This document shows positions 46,696 through 55,250 of a stretch of DNA of 64,000 nt, piece by piece. Position numbers and translations under genes: made by a program. The stretch's first letter is position 1. Each line of letters begins with the position of its first letter. This DNA is from Martinezella rhizogenes (lineage in GTDB: Bacteria; Pseudomonadota; Alphaproteobacteria; Rhizobiales; Rhizobiaceae): positions 1-64,000 of the forward strand of contig JAAMEZ010000006.1 in NCBI GenBank assembly GCA_013322215.1, written 5' to 3'. The notes beneath the pieces were generated by a model, which had not been told where the DNA came from, did no database searches, and worked only from the letters and a program-made list of their open reading frames with translations.

Positions 46696-47997
46696 ATGAT
46701 CCCGCGCTACTCCCGACCGGAAATGGTCGCCATCTGGTCTCCCGAAACCAAGTTCCGTATCTGGTTCGAGATCGAGGCCCATGCTTGTGATGCGCTGGCC
46801 GCTCTCGGCGTCATTCCGAAATCCGCAGCGGACACCATCTGGGAAAAGGGTGGCAAGGCTACTTTCGACGTGGCGCGTATCGACGAAATCGAAGCCGTCA
46901 CCAAACACGACGTCATCGCATTCCTGACGCATCTGGCCGAAATCGTCGGGCCGGACGCCCGTTTCGTCCACCAGGGCATGACCTCCTCTGACGTGCTCGA
47001 CACCTGCTTCAACGTTCAGCTCGTGCGCGCCAGCGATCTGCTGCTCGCCGATATCGACAAATTGCTGGAAGCCCTGAAGCGCCGCGCTTTCGAGCATAAG
47101 GACACCGTGACCATCGGCCGTTCGCATGGCATCCATGCCGAACCCACCACCTTCGGCGTCAAGCTGGCGCTGGCCTATGCCGAATTCGAGCGTTGCAGGC
47201 AGCGCCTGATCGCCGCCCGCGAGGAAGTCGCCACCTGCGCCATCTCCGGCGCCGTCGGCACCTTCGCCAATATCGACCCGCGCGTCGAAGAGCATGTCGC
47301 AGCAGCCCTCGGCCTGAAGCCGGAGCCGGTCTCGACCCAGGTCATCCCGCGCGACCGTCATGCGATGTTCTTCGCCACGCTTGGCGTCGTCGCTTCCTCG
47401 ATCGAGCGTCTCGCCACCGAAATCCGCCATCTGCAGCGCACCGAAGTTCTGGAAGCCGAAGAGTATTTCTCGCCGGGCCAAAAGGGCTCGTCGGCCATGC
47501 CGCACAAGCGCAATCCGGTGCTGACGGAAAACCTGACGGGTCTTGCCCGCATGGTCCGCTCCTACTCCATCCCCGCCATGGAGAACGTCGCCCTCTGGCA
47601 TGAGCGCGATATCTCGCACTCCTCCGTCGAACGCATGATCGGCCCGGACGCGACCGTCACGCTCGATTTTGCGCTGGCTCGCATCACCAGCGTCATCGAC
47701 AAACTGCTGGTCTACCCGGACAATATGATGAAGAATTTGAACAAGTTCCGCGGACTTGTTCATTCGCAGCGTGTGCTGCTGGCGCTGACCCAGGCTGGCG
47801 TGTCCCGCGAGGATTCCTACCGTCTGGTCCAGCGCAACGCCATGAAGGTCTGGGAAGAAGGCAAGGATTTCCTCGAGGAATTGCTCGCCGACCAGGAAGT
47901 GCGTGCCGCCCTTTCGGAAGAGGACATCCGCGAAAAATTCGATCTTGGCTATCACACCAAGCATGTCGACACGATCTTCAAGCGGGTTTTCGGCTAG
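46696..47997 (+). CDS. purB: Adenylosuccinate lyase
   Basis: A 433-residue fumarase/aspartase-superfamily lyase. The superfamily signature SSAMPHKRNPVL is intact, with FVHQGMTSSDVLDTCFNVQL and RSHGIHAEPTTFGVKLA. It acts twice in purine synthesis, releasing fumarate from SAICAR and from adenylosuccinate. Start at 46696 (MIPRYSRPEM); the GTG at 46624 would add 24 unsupported residues. Its terminator lies inside a convergent gene. Confidence 0.97.
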   Translation: MIPRYSRPEMVAIWSPETKFRIWFEIEAHACDALAALGVIPKSAADTIWEKGGKATFDVARIDEIEAVTKHDVIAFLTHLAEIVGPDARFVHQGMTSSDVLDTCFNVQLVRASDLLLADIDKLLEALKRRAFEHKDTVTIGRSHGIHAEPTTFGVKLALAYAEFERCRQRLIAAREEVATCAISGAVGTFANIDPRVEEHVAAALGLKPEPVSTQVIPRDRHAMFFATLGVVASSIERLATEIRHLQRTEVLEAEEYFSPGQKGSSAMPHKRNPVLTENLTGLARMVRSYSIPAMENVALWHERDISHSSVERMIGPDATVTLDFALARITSVIDKLLVYPDNMMKNLNKFRGLVHSQRVLLALTQAGVSREDSYRLVQRNAMKVWEEGKDFLEELLADQEVRAALSEEDIREKFDLGYHTKHVDTIFKRVFG

Positions 47998-48493
47998 AAT
48001 TTCCCGCTTTCGATTGCGCTTTTCCTGAGGCGGTGCGGCTGACGCGCCGCCTCTTTCTTTTATTCGCGGATTTGGTTGCGATAGCGCGATCATGCTCGAT
48101 GCTGTCGCCAGCCTTGCCCTCGTGTTGTTCATGATGGCGCTTCGCCGCCTTCTCGACCAGCCAATCGAGATGCTTCAGATCCTCTTCATCGAGATTCTCG
48201 ATCCCGACAAAGCGGTTCTCGGCCGCGCTCGTCAGGATGAGTTCGTTGAGCTTCGCCTGGATGGCTCGCGTATCGCGCGTCTGCGCATTCTGGAGCAGAA
48301 AGACCATCAGGAAGGTGACGATGGTCGTGCTGGTATTGATGACCAGCTGCCATGTGTCGGAGTAGTCAAAGATTGGCCCCGTAGTGCCCCAGAGAACGAC
48401 GGAGAACAGGGCGAGCACGAAGATGGCCGGTTTGCCGGTCCATTCCGAGACAACGACTGCGAAACGAGTGAAAATATGCGTAAGCCGCGCCAT
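47978..48493 (-). CDS. Low-affinity iron permease family protein
   Basis: A 171-residue protein with two membrane segments (AIFVLALFSVVLWGTTGP, TWQLVINTSTTIVTFLMVFLLQNAQ) and the conserved QNAQTRDTRAIQAKLNELI and VGIENLDEEDLKHL of the low-affinity iron permease family (PF04120). Iron transport is known only for fungal Fet4-type relatives; the bacterial role is unsure. The basic tail (KSANKRKRRRVSR...) is encoded across the purB terminator, and its last 20 bases overlap the 3' end of purB. ATG at 48493 with GGAG nine bases upstream. Confidence 0.85.
   Translation of the reverse strand: MARLTHIFTRFAVVVSEWTGKPAIFVLALFSVVLWGTTGPIFDYSDTWQLVINTSTTIVTFLMVFLLQNAQTRDTRAIQAKLNELILTSAAENRFVGIENLDEEDLKHLDWLVEKAAKRHHEQHEGKAGDSIEHDRAIATKSANKRKRRRVSRTASGKAQSKAGNSSRKPA
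48027..48062 (+). terminator. Terminator of purB, inside the convergent permease gene
   Basis: GAGGCGG at 48027-48033 and CCGCCTC at 48047-48053 pair, with an inner GCG/CGC, and a TTTCTTTTA tract follows. It lies 30 bases after the purB stop and within the coding end of the minus-strand permease-like gene. Confidence 0.8.
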
Positions 48494-48579
48494 GATCCGC
48501 ATCTCCTGATGATGCGGATCAACGTAAGAAACCGCGCTCCGGTTCCAATGATGACGGCTTCCGCCGATGCCGGCTTTAT

Positions 48580-49380
48580 CTAGCCCTCGGCCACAATCAG
48601 CTTGCGATAGAGGTGCCAGGATGCATGACCGAGAACCGGCATGACAACCGCCAGCCCGGCAAAGATCGGGATGGTGCCGACCACCAGCAGCGCCGCCACG
48701 GTCAGGCCCCAGACCGCGATCGGCACCGGATTGGTCAGCGTCGCCCGGATGCTGGCATCGATCGCGGCGACGACCCCGACATCACGATCCAACAGCAGCT
48801 GGAAAGTAACGACAGTTGTCACCAGCGCGACGAGAGCGAAGACGAAGCCGATCAGATCGCCCCAAACCATCATCGCCATGCCCTCGCGCGTCGTCAGCAC
48901 GCTCGACACGAAGGATGAAAGCGTCGGAGGGACACCATCGCCGAAATAAGTGAAGTAGATGCTCTGCGCCACGAAGAGCCAGACAATGAACAAGCCGAAC
49001 AGCATGAGACCGGCAACGATGATCGACGGCAACGCCGACGAGAAGCGCACATCGAACGCGTGGCTCCATGACGTATCCAGCCCCTTTTCCCGCCGCCGGC
49101 TGATCTCGTAAAGACCTATCGCGGCGAGAGGTCCGAGCAGGGCAAAGCCGGACATCAGCGGAAACAGCAAGGGCAGCAGATTCTGGTCGGTGCTCCAGAT
49201 CGCCAACGCAATGCCGGCTATCGGATACATCAGGCACAAGAAGACATAATGCGATGGCTTTTCGCTGAAATCGTCCAGCCCCATCTTCAGGGCATCGACG
49301 AGATCGGCGATACCGATCTTACGGATGGCGGGACGCGTAAAAGTGTGGTCCGCTCCGGCCATGACGTGAAAGGCCGTCAT
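48580..49380 (-). CDS. DUF2189 membrane protein
   Basis: A 266-residue integral membrane protein with about six membrane segments: RKIGIADLVDALKMGLDDFSEKPSHYVFLCLMYPIAG, LLPLLFPLMSGFALLGPLAAIGLYEISRRRE, IIVAGLMLFGLFIVW, then GDLIGFVFALVALVTTVVTFQLLLDRDVG and VMPVLGHASWHLYRKLI. This fits DUF2189, common in alphaproteobacteria and of unknown function. ATG at 49380 chosen for GGAGAGCATT upstream; the much longer open frame to 50238 is not real. Confidence 0.87.
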   Translation of the reverse strand: MTAFHVMAGADHTFTRPAIRKIGIADLVDALKMGLDDFSEKPSHYVFLCLMYPIAGIALAIWSTDQNLLPLLFPLMSGFALLGPLAAIGLYEISRRREKGLDTSWSHAFDVRFSSALPSIIVAGLMLFGLFIVWLFVAQSIYFTYFGDGVPPTLSSFVSSVLTTREGMAMMVWGDLIGFVFALVALVTTVVTFQLLLDRDVGVVAAIDASIRATLTNPVPIAVWGLTVAALLVVGTIPIFAGLAVVMPVLGHASWHLYRKLIVAEG

Positions 49381-49548
49381 AATGCTCTCCTCCTCAACCG
49401 TGGTGCTCGGCTGGCGGTGCAGGATGGCGGCAAAATGGTTGCCGCCATCGTCATTCGCTACCGGCAACGGCGATCCTAGCAAATTTTGCCGCAATTGTCG
49501 CCTTTTTCCCTTGACAGTTGGGCTCCCCTTTTCCACATCGGCGAAATC

Positions 49549-50103
49549 ATGAAAGCCTCCGACGCAAACATTCTCATCATCCCCGGCTATACCAATTCCG
49601 GCCCCGACCACTGGCAGACGCGCTGGGAGCAGAAGCTCTCGACCGCGCGGCGCGTGGAACAGGCGGAATGGTCGAAGCCTGTGCGCGACGATTGGGTGGC
49701 CCGTATCGCCGAGGAGGTGAATGCCTCGGACAAGCCCGTCGTGCTTGTCGCGCATTCGCTCGGTGTTCCCTCGGTGATCCATGCGATCCCGCATTTCCGC
49801 AACAAGGTCGCAGGCGCCTTCTTCGTCGCGCCGCCCGATGTTGCCAATCCGGCCATCAGGCCGAAGCATCTGATGACCTTCGGCCCCTATCCGCGCGATC
49901 CCCTGCCGTTTCCGTCGATCACGATCGCTAGCCGCAACGATCCTTTCGGCAGCTACGAACATGCTGATGAAATCGCCAACAGCTGGGGTTCGATGCTGAT
50001 CGATGCCGGCGAGGCCGGCCATATTAACACCGAATCCGGCCACGGCCCCTGGCCTGAAGGCACGATGGTCTTTGCCAAGTTTCTCAGCCAGCTGAAGCCG
50101 TAG
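49549..50103 (+). CDS. RBBP9/YdeN family alpha/beta hydrolase
   Basis: A 184-residue serine hydrolase of the RBBP9/YdeN group: ILIIPGYTNSGPDHWQTRWEQ, VLVAHSLGVPSVIHAI (nucleophile), ASRNDPFGSYEHA (acid) and GEAGHINTESGHGPWPEG (His). Substrate unknown. Start at ATG 49549. Divergent from the DUF2189 gene and upstream of purC. Confidence 0.88.
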   Translation: MKASDANILIIPGYTNSGPDHWQTRWEQKLSTARRVEQAEWSKPVRDDWVARIAEEVNASDKPVVLVAHSLGVPSVIHAIPHFRNKVAGAFFVAPPDVANPAIRPKHLMTFGPYPRDPLPFPSITIASRNDPFGSYEHADEIANSWGSMLIDAGEAGHINTESGHGPWPEGTMVFAKFLSQLKP

Positions 50104-50128
50104 TATTATCGGTAATTGACGTTGGATA

Positions 50129-50140
50129 GAGGCATGCCTC
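50129..50140. promoter_or_regulatory. Perfect 12-base palindrome upstream of purC
   Basis: GAGGCATGCCTC lies in the 266-base region between the hydrolase and purC, 229 bases before the purC ATG. TTGACG occurs 13 bases before it. It may be an operator for the purC promoter or chance. Nothing else in that region stands out: no riboswitch core or terminator. Confidence 0.3.
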
Positions 50141-50369
50141 GCCTCACTAGCCTGTGAAGTACCGGGCACCTTCATTCCATCGTCAGATAAAAGCCTGTAA
50201 AACAGGCCATGACTGGACCCCGAATCTTGCTTTGGCACCCCGCCAGGGCCGGAATTCCGAGGAAGGAGGCGCAGGCGGATTGTGAATTCGCTTCTTATCC
50301 GTTATGGGGACGCCCACACACGATCCACTTGCGCTGTCCCATGAGCGCCAAAGACAGAGAACAATACCA

Positions 50370-51134
50370 ATGAACCGTCGCCGCCGTATTTACGAGGGCA
50401 AGGCCAAGATCCTTTACGAGGGGCCTGAGCCGGGCACGCTGATCCAGTTCTTCAAGGACGACGCCACCGCCTTCAACAAGAAGAAGCACGAAGTCATCGA
50501 TGGCAAGGGTGTTCTGAACAATCGCATCTGCGAGTATATCTTCAGCCATCTGAACAAGATCGGCATCCCCACGCATTTTATCCGCCGTCTCAACATGCGC
50601 GAGCAGCTGATCAAGGAAGTGGAGATGATTCCGCTCGAGATCGTCGTGCGCAATGTCGCCGCCGGCTCGCTCTCCAAACGCCTCGGCATCGAGGAAGGCG
50701 TGGTTCTGCCGCGCTCGATCATCGAATTCTACTACAAGTCCGACGCGCTCGAAGACCCGATGGTCTCCGAAGAGCACATCACGGCTTTCGGCTGGGCCAA
50801 TCCCGCCGAGCTCGACGACATCATGGCGCTTGCCATCCGCGTCAACGACTTCATGACCGGCCTCTTCCTCGGCGTCGGCATTCAGCTGGTCGATTTCAAG
50901 ATCGAATGCGGCCGCCTCTTCGAAGGCGACATGATGCGCATCATCCTCGCCGACGAAATCTCGCCGGACAGCTGCCGTCTGTGGGATATCGAAACCCGCG
51001 AAAAGATGGACAAGGACCGCTTCCGTCGCGACATGGGCGGCCTGCTCGAAGCCTATTCCGAAGTGGCTCGCCGCCTCGGTATCATCAATGAAAACGAACC
51101 CGTGCGCGGCACGGGACCGGTTCTCGTCAAGTAA
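50370..51134 (+). CDS. purC: Phosphoribosylaminoimidazole-succinocarboxamide synthase (SAICAR synthetase)
   Basis: A 254-residue enzyme joining aspartate to CAIR with [32 protein letters not shown] (split around the ATP loop), [29 protein letters not shown] and [15 protein letters not shown]. It makes SAICAR for PurB. ATG at 50370 ([11 protein letters not shown]) matches family length; the frame to 50304 is unlikely. First of purC-purS-purQ. Confidence 0.96.
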   Translation: MNRRRRIYEGKAKILYEGPEPGTLIQFFKDDATAFNKKKHEVIDGKGVLNNRICEYIFSHLNKIGIPTHFIRRLNMREQLIKEVEMIPLEIVVRNVAAGSLSKRLGIEEGVVLPRSIIEFYYKSDALEDPMVSEEHITAFGWANPAELDDIMALAIRVNDFMTGLFLGVGIQLVDFKIECGRLFEGDMMRIILADEISPDSCRLWDIETREKMDKDRFRRDMGGLLEAYSEVARRLGIINENEPVRGTGPVLVK

Positions 51135-51151
51135 GTTCAGGAAGGACAATC

Positions 51152-51394
51152 GTGATCAAGGCTCGTGTAACCGTCACGCTGAAGAACGGCGTTCTCGATC
51201 CGCAGGGCAAGGCAATCGAAGGCGCACTCGGCGCACTCGGCTTTGACGGCGTCCATCAGGTCCGCCAGGGCAAGGTCTTCGATCTCGAGCTGGAAGGTAC
51301 CGACAAGAACAAGGCCGAAGCCGATCTCAAGGCCATGTGCGAAAAGCTTCTCGCCAATACGGTCATCGAGAACTTCAGCATTTCGATCGACTGA
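51152..51394 (+). CDS. purS: FGAM synthase subunit PurS
   Basis: An 80-residue subunit: [41 protein letters not shown] and a short C-terminal helix. It bridges PurQ and small PurL in the FGAM synthase complex. GTG start, preceded by AGGAAGGA. Lies 17 bases after purC and 103 bases before purQ. Confidence 0.96.
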   Translation: MIKARVTVTLKNGVLDPQGKAIEGALGALGFDGVHQVRQGKVFDLELEGTDKNKAEADLKAMCEKLLANTVIENFSISID

Positions 51395-51408
51395 TTGTCC
51401 TCTTTCGC

Positions 51409-51448
51409 GAGCCATCCTTTCTTTGCCTGAGGCAATGGAGTATGGCTC
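51409..51448 (+). other. Two-level hairpin in the purS-purQ spacer
   Basis: An outer stem GAGCCAT / ATGGCTC (51409-51415 with 51442-51448) encloses an inner hairpin TTGCC-TGA-GGCAA (51423-51435). Together they fill most of the 103-base spacer, ending 49 bases before the purQ ATG. There is no T-run. It may be an RNA-processing or translation-control element. Confidence 0.4.
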
Positions 51449-51497
51449 ACGAAGCACATTCCAGCGATTACTCTTCGCCTATTGCGGGAACAGCACC

Positions 51498-52169
51498 ATG
51501 AAATCAGCAGTCGTCCAACTCCCCGGCCTCAATCGCGATCGCGACATGATCGCGGCGCTGACCAAGATTTCCGGTCAGGCACCAGTGACCGTCTGGCAGA
51601 CGGAAACCGAGATCCCGGATGTCGACCTGATCGTCATTCCCGGCGGCTTCTCCTACGGCGACTACCTGCGCTGCGGCGCGATCGCGGCTCGCATGCCGAT
51701 CATGCAGGCGATCAAGGACAAGGCCGATAAGGGCGTCAAGGTTTTGGGCGTCTGCAACGGTTTCCAGATTCTGCTGGAAGCCGGCATGCTGCCGGGCGCG
51801 CTGATGCGCAATGCCTCGCTGAAATTCGTCTGCCGCGAAGTGAAGCTTGAAGTCGTCAATGCCGAGACGGATTTCACCGCCGCCTATGCCAAGGGCCAGG
51901 TCATCCGCAGCCCGGTCGCACATCATGACGGCAATTATTTTGCCGATGCCGAGACGCTGAAAGCGATCGAAGACAATGGCCAGGTGGTCTTCCGCTATGC
52001 CGAAGGCACGAACCCCAACGGCTCGGTCAACGATATCGCCGGCGTCATGAATGCCAAGGGCAATGTGCTCGGCATGATGCCGCATCCGGAAAATCTGATC
52101 GAGGCAGCCCATGGCGGCAGCGACGGCCGCGGCCTCTTCGCCTCCGCGCTCGGCGTTGTTGCAGCCTGA
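51498..52169 (+). CDS. purQ: FGAM synthase glutaminase subunit PurQ
   Basis: A 223-residue class I glutamine amidotransferase: [30 protein letters not shown], catalytic Cys in [21 protein letters not shown], and the His-Glu pair in [11 protein letters not shown]. It supplies ammonia from glutamine to PurL. ATG at 51498. Third gene of the purC-S-Q operon. Confidence 0.96.
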   Translation: MKSAVVQLPGLNRDRDMIAALTKISGQAPVTVWQTETEIPDVDLIVIPGGFSYGDYLRCGAIAARMPIMQAIKDKADKGVKVLGVCNGFQILLEAGMLPGALMRNASLKFVCREVKLEVVNAETDFTAAYAKGQVIRSPVAHHDGNYFADAETLKAIEDNGQVVFRYAEGTNPNGSVNDIAGVMNAKGNVLGMMPHPENLIEAAHGGSDGRGLFASALGVVAA

Positions 52170-52292
52170 TCATTGGTCAATTCGCGATCGAAACCATAAA
52201 ATCGGCGTCTTTGCAGAAATAAGCAAGGCGCCGGTTGGGTATCCGGCAACCTTCGACAGAACAGCATAAACCGCCTCATTGGAAAGAGATCG

Positions 52293-52700
52293 ATGCGCCC
52301 TCGCCTCCCGACAGGACTTTATTCCGCCGCTGCCATCGCGATGCTTGGACTGCTGGTCACCTCGTGCGGTCCGCGTCCGCCGAGCATCACCGCGACCGAT
52401 CACAGCGCCCTGTCGACGATGGAGCGCATCATGCTCAATGCCAATGCCTGCTGGTTCAAGTCTTCGGACCCGGCTTTTGCTAGCTATCAGCTTGCTCCGG
52501 AACTCAATTCCTTTACCGGTCGCCCACGCATCCTCGTGGTCGACAAGAAACATCCGACCGGCAGGCCGTCGCTCGTTGTGCAAGCGGAAGGCAATCCCGC
52601 ACAGCTGCAGGCCTTCGGTCCGATGATGGGCGGCGCCTCCGGCGGCCGTATCACGGGCGACGTCAATCGCTGGGCTGGCGGCTCAAAGGCTTGCAGCTAA
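52293..52700 (+). CDS. Putative lipoprotein
   Basis: A 135-residue protein with signal MRPRLPTGLYSAAAIAMLGL and lipobox LVTSC, so lipid-anchored at the Cys near residue 25. The mature part (SALSTMERIMLNANACWFKS, PRILVVDKKHPTGRPSLVVQ, GGRITGDVNRWAGG) is a small domain I do not recognise, with two further cysteines that could pair. It follows purQ by 123 bases; no role in purine synthesis is implied. Confidence 0.78.
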   Translation: MRPRLPTGLYSAAAIAMLGLLVTSCGPRPPSITATDHSALSTMERIMLNANACWFKSSDPAFASYQLAPELNSFTGRPRILVVDKKHPTGRPSLVVQAEGNPAQLQAFGPMMGGASGGRITGDVNRWAGGSKACS

Positions 52701-52782
52701 GTCGATGGCCCTAGGCTTTCCCGCTTCCTGGGGAGGCCTCGCAGCCGGCGCATGACGTGCCCTCTGCGCAGGGATCATTGTC

Positions 52783-53316
52783 ATGGACAGATTTATCATT
52801 CTCTCGGGCTGCTCCGGCGGCGGCAAATCGACGTTGCTTGAGGCGCTCAAGCGCCGTGGCCATCACGTGGTCGAAGAACCGGGACGTCGCATTGTCATCG
52901 AGGAATTGCAAGGCGACGGTTCTGCCCTGCCGTGGGTAGACGCACCGGCATTTGCCCGCCGGGCGATCGCCATGTCGCTGGCCGACCGCGAGACGGCTGC
53001 AAAATTATCCGGCATGGTCTTTTTCGACAGAGGACTGATCGACGCCGCATCGGCGCTCGAACATCTGACCGGCGAATCCGTCCTGGCCTCGCTCGCTCAA
53101 CTGCACCGCTACAACACACATGTTTTCCTGACGCCGCCATGGCCGGAAATCTATGTCGGCGATAGAGAGCGAAGGCACGATCTCGAGGCGGCAATCGCGG
53201 AATACGAGCGGCTGGGCGCCGCATATCCCGCACTCGGCTACGAGGTCCATATCCTGCCGAAAATCGGCGTCGAGGAGCGCGCCGATTTCGTTCATTCCGT
53301 TCAGGGCCTCAAGTAA
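52783..53316 (+). CDS. P-loop AAA family ATPase (AAA_28 type)
   Basis: A 177-residue P-loop protein: Walker A ILSGCSGGGKSTLLEALKRRG, VVEEPGRRIVIEEL, MVFFDRGLIDAAS and IYVGDRERRHDLEAAI. This fits the small AAA_28-type ATP/GTP-binding proteins annotated as kinases or NTPases; the substrate is unknown. ATG at 52783. Convergent with the DUF1127 gene. Confidence 0.83.
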   Translation: MDRFIILSGCSGGGKSTLLEALKRRGHHVVEEPGRRIVIEELQGDGSALPWVDAPAFARRAIAMSLADRETAAKLSGMVFFDRGLIDAASALEHLTGESVLASLAQLHRYNTHVFLTPPWPEIYVGDRERRHDLEAAIAEYERLGAAYPALGYEVHILPKIGVEERADFVHSVQGLK

Positions 53317-53358
53317 ATGCCAGGCAGGTTGATGCCGAGATGGGCTCGCGCCGTCAGC

Positions 53359-53604
53359 TCAATCCCAAAAGAACGACTTATTGACTTCCTTTGCCGCCTC
53401 GCGACGCGTCAGGCCAATGTCGAGCAACTGGTCGTCCGTCAAATCTCTCAGCACCCGCCGTCCCTCGCGCTTCTCCAGCCAATGCGCGTAAAGCGCCCAC
53501 AGCCGGCGCATCAGATACGGCCTTGGCTGCGCCGCTCTAATTCCCACGCCCGCCGCGCGGGGATCTCCCGCTTCGGTCGAACAGATTGTAGCCATTGTAC
53601 TCAT
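53359..53604 (-). CDS. DUF1127 domain small protein
   Basis: An 81-residue protein ending in a DUF1127 domain: LWALYAHWLEKREGRRVLRDLTDDQLLDIGLTRREAAKEVNKSFFWD, shown here as the Arg-rich YjiS-like helix pair (LTDDQLLDIGLTR core). Such proteins in rhizobia and Agrobacterium affect phosphate, carbon or RNA-linked regulation. Start at 53604 or three codons later, where AAGGA spacing is better. It is divergent from a MocR regulator across 105 bases. Confidence 0.85.
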   Translation of the reverse strand: MSTMATICSTEAGDPRAAGVGIRAAQPRPYLMRRLWALYAHWLEKREGRRVLRDLTDDQLLDIGLTRREAAKEVNKSFFWD

Positions 53605-53680
53605 CCTTATTTCCACACGATGGTGACAATTTCGATGCATCGAGCCAAACGATACAAATTGACTCATACTCTTGACTTGA

Positions 53681-53716
53681 TGACAGGGACAATCTAGGAA
53701 ATTGTCATTATGACAA
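53681..53716. promoter_or_regulatory. Operator-like repeats over the mocR start
   Basis: TTGTCATTATGACAA (53702-53716) is a perfect 15-base palindrome spanning the ATG at 53710. GACAAT (53688) and ATTGTC (53701) form a further inverted pair, TGACA recurs at 53681, and GGTGACAAT occurs upstream at 53622. Such repeated TGACAA/TTGTCA elements next to a divergent regulator suggest autoregulation. Confidence 0.55.
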
Positions 53717-55128
53717 ATTGGCTGCCTGACATTTCCAGCGGAACCGGCCCGGTCTATATCCGCGTCGCCGACGCCATAGAACACGCCATTACCCACGGCG
53801 TATTGCCGCCAGGCACGAAATTGCCACCACAGCGCAATCTTGCCTATGATATCGGTGTGACCATCGGCACAGTGAGCAGGGCCTATGCCCTCGTGCACGA
53901 ACGCGGCCTCGTGGCCGGCGAAGTCGGCCGCGGCACCTATGTTCTGGAGCGCTCGAACGGCAAGCAGATCGAGCTCGTCGATCCGATCACGCAGGCCCTC
54001 GCCGGTACCCGCGGCCTGAATACGCCGGATGCCAAGATCCGCTTCGACACAACCGCCGCCCCCGACATCGGCCAGGGCGCGATCATCGGCAAACTCTTTG
54101 CCGACATCAGCAGCGAGCACCAGACGGAAATCTCCTCCTATTCGCGGAACTTCCCGGCAAGCTGGTTCGAGGCGGGGCAGATCTGGCTTGCCCGTAATGG
54201 CTGGCAGCCGGCAATCGATACAATCGTGCCGACGCTCGGCGCCCATGCCGGCACCATTGCGGTCATATCGGCCGTTACCTCGCCGGGCGACAAGATCGTT
54301 TTCGAGAATCTCACCTATACGCAGATCAGCCGCGCCGCGCGCTTACTCGGACGCCGCACGATCCTGGTGGATTCGGACGAGCACGGCATGATCCCCGAAG
54401 ATTTCGAGCGCCTGTGCCAGCAGCAGCATCCGCGCCTCGCCTTCCTGATGCCAACAGCCCATAATCCCACGCTGGTGACAATGCCCGAGGCAAGACGCCG
54501 GGCGATTGCCGCCATTGCGCGCCGGCACAGCGTCTGGCTGATCGAGGACGACCTATATGGCGGCATGACCGGTGACCAGAACCCACTGATGGCCGACATC
54601 GCGCCGGAACGGACTTTCGTGGTCAGCAGCCTGTCGAAATCGGTGACAGCTGGCGTGCGCGGCGGCTGGGTCGCCTGCCCGCCACATTTCGCCCAGCGCA
54701 TCAAAGTCACCCATAAGATGACGACGGGCGGCCTGCCCTTCATCCTGGCCGAAACCTGCGCCCGGCTCGTCCTTGGCGGTCACGCCTTGGAATTGCGTCG
54801 CAAGGCGGTCGAAGAAATCAAGGCACGCGAGCAGCTGGCGCGTGAAGCATTGGCGGGCTTTGAATTCAATTCGCATCCGCATCTGCCGTTCCTGTGGCTA
54901 AAGCTGCCCGAACCCTGGCTATCAGGCACATTCAAGAACGCCGCCCTTACCGAGGGGGTGTTGATCGATGATGAAGACGAGTTCAAGGCGGCTCGAATCG
55001 AACGGGTTTTCCACAGGGTCCGTGTCGCCTTTTCGTCGCCTCCACAGCGAGAAGATGTCGCCGCAGGCTTCATGACATTACGCAGGTTGCTGGAAAACGG
55101 CTCATCGGGTTACGATAGTCACATTTAA
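53710..55128 (+). CDS. MocR-type regulator (GntR HTH fused to aminotransferase fold)
   Basis: A 472-residue MocR protein. A GntR winged helix covers residues ~15-75 (VYIRVADAIEHAITHGVLPPGTKLPPQRNLAYDIGVTIGTVSRAY, quoted in part), followed by a fold-type I PLP domain with PTAHNPTLVTMP, WLIEDDLYGGM and the PLP lysine in VSSLSKSVTAGVRGGW. Regulators of this class sense PLP or amino compounds. Target unknown; the divergent DUF1127 gene is the obvious candidate. The ATG is inside a palindrome. Confidence 0.93.
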   Translation: MTNWLPDISSGTGPVYIRVADAIEHAITHGVLPPGTKLPPQRNLAYDIGVTIGTVSRAYALVHERGLVAGEVGRGTYVLERSNGKQIELVDPITQALAGTRGLNTPDAKIRFDTTAAPDIGQGAIIGKLFADISSEHQTEISSYSRNFPASWFEAGQIWLARNGWQPAIDTIVPTLGAHAGTIAVISAVTSPGDKIVFENLTYTQISRAARLLGRRTILVDSDEHGMIPEDFERLCQQQHPRLAFLMPTAHNPTLVTMPEARRRAIAAIARRHSVWLIEDDLYGGMTGDQNPLMADIAPERTFVVSSLSKSVTAGVRGGWVACPPHFAQRIKVTHKMTTGGLPFILAETCARLVLGGHALELRRKAVEEIKAREQLAREALAGFEFNSHPHLPFLWLKLPEPWLSGTFKNAALTEGVLIDDEDEFKAARIERVFHRVRVAFSSPPQREDVAAGFMTLRRLLENGSSGYDSHI

Positions 55129-55250
55129 GCAAGCCTTATCAATTTATTGACACACATCTTGCGCAATTGCGATTTCGCCATCTCGACACTTAGGACACTA
55201 ACATTCTATCAATGAAAGTGAGGATTCGCCCGCCACACTAGGGGGAGTGC

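Noticed and set aside
46504..48132. 542-codon minus-strand frame over purB
   Set aside because: Antisense to complete PurB with intact signature; no recognisable domain.
49381..50238. N-terminal extension of the DUF2189 gene to 552 codons
   Set aside because: The extension is antisense to the RBBP9-type hydrolase gene and lacks similarity; the ATG at 49380 has a ribosome site.
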